Source: Microcystis aeruginosa Ma_SC_T_19800800_S464 (lineage in GTDB: Bacteria > Cyanobacteriota > Cyanobacteriia > Cyanobacteriales > Microcystaceae). From it: a stretch of DNA of 62,023 nt. Each line of letters starts with the position of its first letter. Position 1 is the first letter of the stretch. A program made the position numbers and the translations under genes. Positions 19,941-27,394 of the stretch are shown piece by piece. Where the stretch lies: contig SFBL01000075.1 of the NCBI GenBank assembly GCA_007095785.1, positions 1 through 62,023 on the forward strand, given 5' to 3'. The notes beneath the pieces are model-generated. The model ran no database searches. It was not told the origin of the DNA and saw only the letters and a list, made by a program, of their open reading frames with translations.

Positions 19941-20324
19941 TTAATTGACTTTTTGAGCTACTTCTGCTAAACAATCAAAGTGACGACCATATTTAACGAT
20001 AATCGTCATCGATCCTCGATAATCAATTAACCCTGTCATTACCGCTTTAACTGCACCAATTTCTTGATTAACAAACCGATCCCAATTCTCTCTAGTCGCT
20101 GAAAAAATCGGTAAAGATTCGTCCATTTCTTCAATCAGTTCTAAACTAACAATCTGACCCAGATCATCCCATTCTGAACACACAGAAACTCCCTGATGAT
20201 CACTAAACCAAAGAATTACTTTTCCCAATTTAGCGAACTTTTTAGCCAAGTTTTCTTGTTCGTTCCATGTCGTTTGATAGGCAGACCACCATTCTTGAGA
20301 AAAACGAGTTAACGGTTGATTCAT
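19941..20324 (-). CDS. SCP2-like sterol/lipid-binding domain protein
   Basis: 127 residues. The pattern FSQEWWSAYQTTWNEQENL, then a beta-rich middle, then WDRFVNQEIGAVKAVMTGLIDYRGSM is that of SCP2-type lipid-binding folds (the insertion before GxMxxxxKYG). No catalytic residues are expected. It is convergent with hepT (5 bp gap). Whether it belonged to the polyketide locus or the backbone cannot be decided from this window. Confidence 0.6.
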   Translation of the reverse strand: MNQPLTRFSQEWWSAYQTTWNEQENLAKKFAKLGKVILWFSDHQGVSVCSEWDDLGQIVSLELIEEMDESLPIFSATRENWDRFVNQEIGAVKAVMTGLIDYRGSMTIIVKYGRHFDCLAEVAQKVN

Positions 20325-20649
20325 GAGTTATAATCAGAAAATAAAAAACTTGTGTTTAGTTTATCATTATCAGGATAACCTATGATCATCTTAAAATTCC
20401 TACTTTATGCCCCTCAGGGTAAGCGCATCTTAACAATCCTTGACAAAATGAACTTTATATGGTTTGCCTACCCAGAGCGCAATTCAGACATATTTGAGTA
20501 AAATTTGTCATCGCAGTTGAGTTCATAACTATTCTGATTGACTGGTATGATTGCAAATGTCTAGAGAGCAAGCAGCTGACAAAATTGGTCAATTGTCAAT
20601 AGCGTTCTTTTAAAACCGTTGTTAATCTCGAAAAAATCGCTAAATAATC
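20325..20649. other. Intergenic, nothing recognised
   Basis: 325 bp of AT-rich sequence without a supported gene, repeat array or clear promoter. Confidence 0.5.
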
Positions 20650-21081
20650 ATGATGAAAGCCTAGGAATATCATCACATTTTCAGTTTTCAAGAAACCAAT
20701 TTAGTTGGTAATGTTTATTGTGCCAATTATGTGCAATGGCAAGGTCGTTGTTGGGAAATGTTTCTCAAGGATCATGTTCCAGATATTATTACAGAATTAT
20801 CCCAAGTATTGGCTTTAGTAACGGTTCGAGTATCCTGTGAGTATCTGTCCGAATTATTTGCCTTTGTTCATGTTATTATTCGGATGCGTTTAGGAGAGAT
20901 TAAACAAAACCGAATTACCATGTTATTTGAATATTGGCGAGTGACTGATGAAGGTGAAGAATTAGTGGCAAAAGGAGAACAACAAACGGCCTGTATGCGA
21001 CGAGAGGATGGTGAAACCAGACCCACTCCAATTCCTGCTCAACTGAAATTAGCTTTAGAGAACTATCACATCCCGATCTAA
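20650..21081 (+). pseudogene. Enediyne-type hot-dog thioesterase (DynE7/CalE7/SgcE10-like) with TAG at codon 5
   Basis: ATG 20650 is followed by a TAG at 20662-20664, after which the same frame stays open for 138 codons. The read-through product (about 143 residues) matches the enediyne PKS thioesterase family throughout: FSFQETNLVGNVYCANY, WQGRCWEMFLKDHVP, CEYLSELFAFVHVIIRMRL and GEQQTACMRREDGETRP. The TAG falls where KAYEY-like sequence is expected, so a Tyr codon was probably lost. Translation from a GTG at 20731 would skip the first active-site strand. In complete clusters this enzyme releases the polyene from the PKS. Confidence 0.8.
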
Positions 21082-21162
21082 AGGATAACCCGAGGAATGT
21101 GAGATAAAAATAACCGATAAAAAATGACTCTCCTAGACTGGTTATAAGTAGCTGGTTATAAT

Positions 21163-21338
21163 TAGGGTCTGCTGAAAAAGTTTTTCGGTGGGGGTTGGGG
21201 GTTGGGGGATGGGGGATGGGGGATGGGTTTTACCGATTTTCAGGTGGTCAACTACCTAATTTTCAGGGAAAAAGTACCTGAATTTTCCCCCTGATCACTC
21301 CCAGTCCTGGTACTTTTTGATTGACAAAAAGTCTAGGA
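21163..21338 (-). mobile_element. MITE, copy 2 (inverted, truncated)
   Basis: It begins TAATTAGGGTCTGCTGAAAAA and carries GGGGGTT and GGGGGAT repeats, then the conserved core (CAGGTGGTCAACTACCTAATTTTC). It is cut after AAAAAGTCTAGGATTTT, where the other terminal repeat should be; a CCCCCTTGATAAGGGGG palindromic repeat follows instead. Confidence 0.75.
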
Positions 21339-21340
21339 TT

Positions 21341-21410
21341 TTAGGTTCGATCCCCCCTGCCCCCTTGATAAGGGGGGTGTCTGATAATTTTTAACGCCTA
21401 CCTACTTATT
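21341..21410. repeat. Palindromic repeat CCCCCTTGATAAGGGGGG with TTTTTAAC flank
   Basis: Shares about 60 bp, inverted, with 52962-53022: the GTTAGGTGTTAAAAA, CTGTCAGACACC and CCCCTTATCAAGGGGGG blocks. It is a dispersed noncoding repeat. Confidence 0.65.
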
Positions 21411-21431
21411 AGTCGTCGTCAACTTCACCTG

Positions 21432-21659
21432 ATGGTTTTTTCCAAAGGTGGTAAACGACGTAAATATGGTGGCTCTACCACAAGACATGGGTTCCGTAAA
21501 GGAGATTTAGTTTCTTCTTCCAAAGGAATTGGTTATGTTAGTGGAGATACCGAAAAACAGTTATCTGTAAGCGATGCCAATGGTCAACGATTGGGACAGA
21601 TAGCCGTTAGCAAGATTCAGTTAATCCGTCGTTCTAACGGTTTAATTGTTTCTCACTAA
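21432..21659 (+). pseudogene. IscB (OMEGA nuclease) C-terminal remnant
   Basis: 75 residues containing KRRKYGGSTTRHGFRKGDLV, GYVSGDTEKQLSVSD and RLGQIAVSKIQLIRRSNGLIV. This is the pattern of the C-terminal target-interaction region of IscB-family RNA-guided nucleases of IS200/IS605-type elements. RuvC and HNH parts are missing, so it is inactive. A hairpin element end lies directly downstream. Confidence 0.75.
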
Positions 21660-21671
21660 CTTATATAAAGC

Positions 21672-21699
21672 CGCCCTCCGCTATCGCTAAAGGGCGGGG
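21672..21699 (+). mobile_element. IS200/IS605-type right-end hairpin
   Basis: CCGCCCT...AGGGCGG hairpin with a CCGCTATCGCTA loop, 13 bp after the iscB stop. It fits the subterminal hairpin of an IS605-like element right end. The left end is not visible. Confidence 0.6.
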
Positions 21700-21718
21700 T
21701 TTCAGACCCAGTTTTTCG

Positions 21719-22498
21719 ATGAATCGTTTGGAAAAATTCATCCGACGCCATAGCAAGTCTATCTTGGCATTGGGGCTAATTTTAGTCTTATTCTCTGTTT
21801 CCCGTCTCCCTGCCCTATCAATGGCCGAAAGAGAGGCGATCGCTTCTCGCTTTGCCTTTACTCGTTTTCCCTTACCCGAATTAGAAAATCAACCCTATCA
21901 AGTAGAAAGACCGACAAATCCCAGCTTAAGCCGTCATTCGGGCTGGATTTCGGCAGTTGGGGCGGCAGTTGCCCTAGGGTATCTCGATGGAGATGGGCGG
22001 GATAATGATCTCTGTCATGTAGAAACCCAAAGCAATCAGGTGATTATCTGCCCTGTTCCGGGTACGGGCAATCGTTATCAGCCCTTCACCCTGAATATCA
22101 CCGATTTTGACTATAACGACCAAACCATGGCCCCGATGGGATGTATTCTCAGTGATCTCAATGAAGATGGACTCAGGGATCTATTGGTGTATTATTGGGG
22201 ACGAACACCGATCGCTTTTATCAAGCAAGATCAAGGTTTTCTTCAGCAGGAAATCAGCCAAAAAAGGGAAAAATGGTACACCAATGCGGCAACCTTCTCG
22301 GATTTAGATGGGGACGGACACCCAGACTTAATCATTGGCAATTACTTCCAAGATAATGCCGAGATTTTGGATGTCAATTCTCAGAAAATCGAGAAAATAC
22401 AAGATTCGATGACCCGTGCTTATAACTATTTGCTCACGGGTTTCTTCTCGCAGGGAAATCATTTGCTCGCGGTTTTCCTGTCGCATTGCCGAGAGTAA
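21719..22498 (+). pseudogene. UnbV-like FG-GAP repeat protein, 3'-truncated
   Basis: 259 codons. An N-terminal membrane anchor/signal (about 14-33) is followed by FPLPELENQPYQVERPTNPSL, GWISAVGAAVALGYLDGDG, VIICPVPGTGNRYQPF, TMAPMGCILSDLNEDGLRDLLVYYW and ATFSDLDGDGHPDLIIGNYF. DxDGDG-type FG-GAP calcium loops in this arrangement resemble UnbV of enediyne warhead cassettes. Homologous sequence stops after DSMTRAYN; the last roughly 20 residues look unrelated. Known UnbV-type proteins are about twice this length, so the 3' half is gone. An IS605-like end lies just upstream of the start. Confidence 0.7.
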
Positions 22499-22587
22499 GT
22501 ATTTCAATTATTGAAGATTATTGCTAGTAACAGTAGTCATACAATTAACCCCAAGAGGATCTATTTAACCAGCACTTTTTAATTCTA

Positions 22588-24219
22588 TTATATTTCACCT
22601 ATGCTAAAAATGTCAAATTCATCAAATTTAATTACCTCGGAGTCAGGATAACGAGTATCAAAACGATAACTGCTCACGGTTCCTTTTTGTGTATCTAAAA
22701 TGCTAAAAACCGTCACATCATTACTGGCAATATAGGGTAAAGGTTGATTAACCCAATCCACTAGGGGAGCAATATTCGGGATAATTGCTTCTAATCCATT
22801 GGGATTATCGATCGCCGCATAATTTCTATCGAGAGGTACAGGACGTTTTTTATCACCTAAATAAGCACCATAACTATTACCAACGTTAGAAGATTCGAGA
22901 AAATTCATACCCTTAGGACTAAGAAAACGATTCCATAAATGAGAATGACCATAAAAAACCAAATTAACCTTAGCTGATTCTAATAAAGGAATTAGATCAC
23001 GAATAATATAATCATTTTCTTGAGGATAATCATAACGTACCGATGTAACTGTTCTCGTGGCATCCCGTTGAATTGTCGGCACGGGATCGGTGTAGGGTGG
23101 AACGATATTTCCTCCTAGGGTATGGGGAGGATGATGAAACATAACTACTTTATATTTAGCCTCTTGAAATTCTCGACTATTTAACTCTTTTTCTAACCAT
23201 TGATATTGAGGACTACCCTGAGCAATTGGCTCAAAAATATGCTGACCGTAACCCCAGAGTTCTGGTCTATCTAAATCTCTTTGATTTTCGTAATATCTTC
23301 CCCTTGCATTGGGTTCTAAATTGGTATTTCTCCAGATATTAGTAACATATAAAACCACTAAACGAATATCACCAAAGGTCAGAGAATAATATTTATTTTG
23401 AGGCAAAGAAAAAATTTCTTCGTAGGTTTCTGTGTTGAAAGCATTATTGTTTAACCAGTTTTCATTAATTGCTGCTGTATCCTCTGCTAGTTGTTTAGCA
23501 ATAAATTGAGGGATAGCATCTTCAAACTGTTCATTTAAACCTCTAGAATTAGAAAATCTCCCCATAACTTCATGATTACCAATGGCAGGAAATAAGGGCG
23601 CATTTTGAATAATTTCTCCCCCTTTATAAATAGTCTGAATACCATTCTTTGTAAGAGGATAATTAGCACGACCTTGTAAACAGGGAAAGAATGCCCCACC
23701 GCGAATATCATCAAACCATTCGGAAGCTCGATCGGGTATATTAACTAAATCTCCCGCTAAAAAAACTGCATCTACCTGTCCAATAGTTTCGCTAACTTTT
23801 TGCAAATTAGCGGCAGTCATGGGCATTAATTGATGATCAGAAGTGAGCAGAATTTTGAGATTAGTTCCTTTTTTTGGTCTTGGTGTAAGGGTATAAATAT
23901 CACTTCTAATCGCTGTATTTTCCTGAAAACTGGTGACTTGATAGGGAACCCTTTCCCCGGGATTTAAATCAGTAATTTCGACCTGATGTCGCCAGATTTC
24001 TCGATCGCTTAAAGATTGATAAGCTTCAAGGGTTCTCGATTTGGTATCTTCTCTAACTCTAGTTAATTTGCTAGTGCGAGCGGGGACCATTTTTTCTAGT
24101 TTTTCCCCGTAGCGCACCTGATGACGAGTGCCAAAAAATTCCGTAAACCAAATCACTTGTATTGATGTTTCGGTGGGTAATTGTAAAAAAGGTTCGGTTA
24201 AAAGTTGATCCTTGTTCAT
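22588..24219 (-). CDS. Calcineurin-like metallophosphoesterase (purple acid phosphatase-like)
   Basis: 543 residues. An N-terminal fibronectin-like domain (about 15-110, with VEITDLNPGERVPYQV) precedes the phosphoesterase core. Metal motifs are visible: LLTSDHQ, VFLAGDLVN (GD), AIGNHE (GNH), VVMFHHPPHT and LVFYGHSHLWNR (GHxH). The first motif has SDH where DxH is usual, namely TSDHQLM. No signal peptide is obvious, so it is perhaps cytoplasmic or tethered. Substrate unknown. Confidence 0.88.
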   Translation of the reverse strand: MNKDQLLTEPFLQLPTETSIQVIWFTEFFGTRHQVRYGEKLEKMVPARTSKLTRVREDTKSRTLEAYQSLSDREIWRHQVEITDLNPGERVPYQVTSFQENTAIRSDIYTLTPRPKKGTNLKILLTSDHQLMPMTAANLQKVSETIGQVDAVFLAGDLVNIPDRASEWFDDIRGGAFFPCLQGRANYPLTKNGIQTIYKGGEIIQNAPLFPAIGNHEVMGRFSNSRGLNEQFEDAIPQFIAKQLAEDTAAINENWLNNNAFNTETYEEIFSLPQNKYYSLTFGDIRLVVLYVTNIWRNTNLEPNARGRYYENQRDLDRPELWGYGQHIFEPIAQGSPQYQWLEKELNSREFQEAKYKVVMFHHPPHTLGGNIVPPYTDPVPTIQRDATRTVTSVRYDYPQENDYIIRDLIPLLESAKVNLVFYGHSHLWNRFLSPKGMNFLESSNVGNSYGAYLGDKKRPVPLDRNYAAIDNPNGLEAIIPNIAPLVDWVNQPLPYIASNDVTVFSILDTQKGTVSSYRFDTRYPDSEVIKFDEFDIFSIGEI

Positions 24220-24243
24220 TGTCGCTAAAAGATAACTAATTAT

Positions 24244-24281
24244 AATTAAAAAAAGCTGGGTTAATATAACAACCAGCTTTT
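24244..24281 (-). terminator. Terminator for the minus-strand secreted-protein gene
   Basis: AAAAGCTGG (24251-24259) pairs with CCAGCTTTT (24273-24281). Read on the minus strand it is followed by seven T residues. Confidence 0.75.
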
Positions 24282-24315
24282 GAGATGCTCAACTTAAAGA
24301 GGACTAACAAAACTG

Positions 24316-24819
24316 TTAACCCATATTAGGGTAATTTTGGTGACAGACTCCCGTGAAAGAATCACCACCATGCTTAACTTTAATGGTGCGAAGATTGTTT
24401 TCTAAGGTAAAACTAACCGGTGTTCCTGCTTGACTTTTTCCGCTAAAAGTATTTCTACCTTGCTAGGTAGTGACAGCTAATCCTACTGGCTGCATTTCTG
24501 GGGGAGTTGCGGCAGCAAAATTATCAATCGTTACGGTGTTATCATCTTTGTTAACTACCAAAATTTGCCCTTCCACCACATCGCTAACTGGAGAAACCAT
24601 TGTCAGTGTCACCGGTTCTTTTTTGTTGATTGAGTCATCATCAATTTCAGAAGTATAAACATAGAGTTTTACTCCTTGGGCGGTTTTGCCAGTTGCCGTA
24701 CAGATGATACCATCTCCTAGACTAGGCATTTGGGCAATTGTCGGCTGAATTAAGACGCTAGGGACACCGATCAGGGTAGCAGTGGCTAAAAGAGCGGTTT
24801 TCGTCAGATTTTTAAGCAT
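24316..24819 (-). pseudogene. Small secreted protein gene interrupted by TAG
   Basis: The first 118 codons (24819 to TAG at 24463-24465) have a Sec signal (MLKNLTKTALLATATLIGVP...PTIAQ) and a beta-rich acidic body. Beyond the TAG the same frame continues 48 codons (QGRNTFSGKSQAGTPVSFTL... ending HQNYPNMG) to TAA at 24316 and then directly to a terminator. The continuation has good coding character, so the original protein was about 166 residues. The truncated product may still be exported. Family not recognised. Confidence 0.7.
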
Positions 24820-25033
24820 GAATTTCTCGGTTCAAGTAGACTTCTATTAGGTTTTTAGCACATTACCTGTGCTACGAGAAATCAAGATAACACAAAAATT
24901 GGCTAGAAATTTTTGTAAGGTGTTGAGTGAGATTCTCGGCTTTTACTGCCATTAAATCGACAAAATAGCCAGAAAATTCTTCTTAAATTCTCCTACTCAC
25001 TGGCAATAACTGGCAGATTCCCTGTTTTATCAG

Positions 25034-26776
25034 CTACTGTAAAACCTTAGACTCTAACTGCTGCTGTTGCCAGAGATTTTGATAGACTCCGGGGACTGCG
25101 ATTAACTCCTCGTGGGTTCCTATCTGGACAATTTCTCCGCGATCCATGACAAAAATGCGATCGGCAGTGGCAGCGGCCGATAATTGATGGGAGATAAAAA
25201 TCACGGTTTTTTGGCTTTCTTGGCTGATATTTTCCAAAATAGCTGTAGCCGTTTGATTATCGACGCTAGATAGGGCATCATCAAGGATTAAAATCGGTGC
25301 TTGGATGGCTAAAGCGCGCGCTAAAGAGGCCCGTTGACGTTGACCACCGGAAAGAGTAATCCCACGTTCTCCCACTAAAGTTCCGTATTTTTGCGGGAAA
25401 TTCTCGATTTCCTCCTGAATTCTCGCTTGTTTGGCCGCCGATTCCACTGCCGAAAAATTCAGCAGCGGATCGCCATAACGGATATTATCTTCAATAGTGG
25501 TACTAAATAAAAAACTTTCTTGGGGAACATAAGCGATCGCTTTTCGCAGCTCTTCCAGGGCAATTTGAGTGACATCTTGATCATCAATAAATAACTGTCC
25601 CTCAGCAATATTCAAAAGACGGGGAATAGCGTTAGCAAGGGTAGATTTTCCCGATCTGATCGCACCGACGACCGCTACCGTTTCCCCCGGATTAATGGTA
25701 AAAGAAAGAGATTTTAAGGCGGGTTCCTTAGCATCAGGATAGAAAAAAGTCAAGGCTTTGGCGGTAATTTTTCCTTGAATATTTTTTAAGTGAATACAAT
25801 CGGCATTGTCTTTAATTTTAGCCTCGGCTAATAGGATAGTTTCCAGGCGATCTATACTCACTTCTCCCTGTTGGTAGGCAGTAATAGTGAAACCTAATAA
25901 AGCAGTGGGAAAAACTAATCTTTCTGCCAAAATTAACAGAGCAATAAAGTCCCCAATGGTGATATTACCCGCTATAATTTGTCTAGTACCGAGAGCAAGC
26001 AATGCCAATAAACTGACATAGGCCAAAGCTTCAATCAGGGGAAAAAGAAAATTACGAGTCTGGACTAAATCTAAATTAGCCTGTAATAATTCGCGATTTC
26101 TTTGCTTAAATGCTCGGCGTTCGTTACCTTCTTGGGCATAAATTTTAATCAGAGTAATACCACTCATATCCTCTTGAATTAAATCGCTCAGATGCGAGAG
26201 TTTTTCTTGTACTTTTTTCTGTTGCCGCTGCAGACGACCACTAAATAACTGCACCGCAATTAACATCAAAGGATAGACAGAAATAGCGGCGATTGAAAGG
26301 GGAATATGAATCGCTAACATTACAGGCAAAGTTAACCCATAGGCAAAAAAAGTATTAGCCAAACTGAGCAAAGCAAAACCCACCAGACGACGGATATTAT
26401 CCACATCGCTAGTGGCACGGTTGATTAAATCTCCTGAAGTTTGCCGAGAAAAATAGGCAGGTTCAAGGGTTAATAAATGCTGAAAGATTTTTTGTTTAAG
26501 CTCGAACTCTACCTGACGACCGATCCCGAATAATAACACTCTGGAAATCATGCGGATAAACCACATAATCGAGGCTAAAGCGACAATTAAAATCAGATAA
26601 TAAATGATTTTTTGAAATTCAAAGGATTTACTCAGATCATCGATGCTATCCCGGATTAAAAGCGGTATATAAACACCCAAAAGATTAACAATAAGCAGAG
26701 CAACTACCCCCCCAGTTACTATTTGCCAATGGGGACGTAGATAATTTGCTAGTTTTTTAATGCGAGAATAAGCCAT
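25034..26776 (-). CDS. ABC exporter, fused permease and ATPase (MsbA/MdlB-like)
   Basis: 580 residues: a six-helix type-I exporter domain (about 15-310), then the nucleotide-binding domain. Walker A is GAIRSGKST (Arg where Gly is common, but GxxxxGKS/T intact). The signature is LSGGQRQRASLARALA, Walker B is PILILDDALSSVD, and the switch His is ISHQLS. It acts as a homo- or heterodimeric half-transporter in the plasma membrane; substrate unknown (lipid, peptide or drug). No partner gene adjacent. Confidence 0.93.
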   Translation of the reverse strand: MAYSRIKKLANYLRPHWQIVTGGVVALLIVNLLGVYIPLLIRDSIDDLSKSFEFQKIIYYLILIVALASIMWFIRMISRVLLFGIGRQVEFELKQKIFQHLLTLEPAYFSRQTSGDLINRATSDVDNIRRLVGFALLSLANTFFAYGLTLPVMLAIHIPLSIAAISVYPLMLIAVQLFSGRLQRQQKKVQEKLSHLSDLIQEDMSGITLIKIYAQEGNERRAFKQRNRELLQANLDLVQTRNFLFPLIEALAYVSLLALLALGTRQIIAGNITIGDFIALLILAERLVFPTALLGFTITAYQQGEVSIDRLETILLAEAKIKDNADCIHLKNIQGKITAKALTFFYPDAKEPALKSLSFTINPGETVAVVGAIRSGKSTLANAIPRLLNIAEGQLFIDDQDVTQIALEELRKAIAYVPQESFLFSTTIEDNIRYGDPLLNFSAVESAAKQARIQEEIENFPQKYGTLVGERGITLSGGQRQRASLARALAIQAPILILDDALSSVDNQTATAILENISQESQKTVIFISHQLSAAATADRIFVMDRGEIVQIGTHEELIAVPGVYQNLWQQQQLESKVLQ

Positions 26777-26897
26777 ATTCAGTTATCAGTAATCGGTGAT
26801 CAGTTATCAGTTAGAATAGGGAACAGGGAACAGGCAAAAGGGGGAATAGATAATCAGTGGATTATGAGATGCGGCCACATTTCCCACCCAAGAATTT

Positions 26898-27206
26898 TTA
26901 TTTTTTCTCCTTGTCCTGATTTGGCCTTCGGTTTAACATTAGAACCAGCCTTGGGCGGTTTACCAGGGGGCTGATCAATTTTAGCTTGATAGCCGTACCG
27001 CCAGAAGTGAAGATAATCTGGTCTGAATTGGCATTAATTAACCCTGCTACCTGTTCTCTGGCCATTTCGATGACTGTCGCCGTATCCTGTCCCCAAGTGT
27101 GTAAACTGGAGGGGTTGCCCCAATCATGCTGGAGAATAGTGGCAACCCGCTCGATCACTTGGGGATGAGTGGGGGTAGTGGCACTATAGTCAAGATAAAT
27201 TTGCAT
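26898..27206 (-). pseudogene. Cysteine desulfurase (NifS/IscS) N-terminal fragment
   Basis: About the first 72 residues match class V aminotransferase/cysteine desulfurase: IYLDYSATTPTHPQVIE, WGNPSSLHTWGQ and QIIFTSGGT. After GGT the homology ends abruptly. The remaining residues are basic and unrelated, and another frame there reads a Pro/Lys-rich tail. The PLP lysine and catalytic Cys regions are absent, so it cannot be active. Dispersed repeats lie downstream at 26783-26870. Confidence 0.8.
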
Positions 27207-27394
27207 TATTTTACAATCTGAGAAATGAGAGCCAAGGACAAGCAGCTATTCCCAGTTTAGCGGCTTAAGGATTAGAAACCCGCGTTCTTAAAGAAAGTGG
27301 GTTTCTGGGTTGATGAGAAACCCGCTTTCTGGGTTGTTGAGAAACCCGCTTTCTGGCTTATACTAAGCTTCAGAGGATTTACAGGGGTTAAGTT

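Noticed and set aside
21335-21365. AGGTTCGATCCCCCC resembles a tRNA T-arm
   Set aside because: No acceptor, D or anticodon arms around it; it lies inside a dispersed palindromic repeat.
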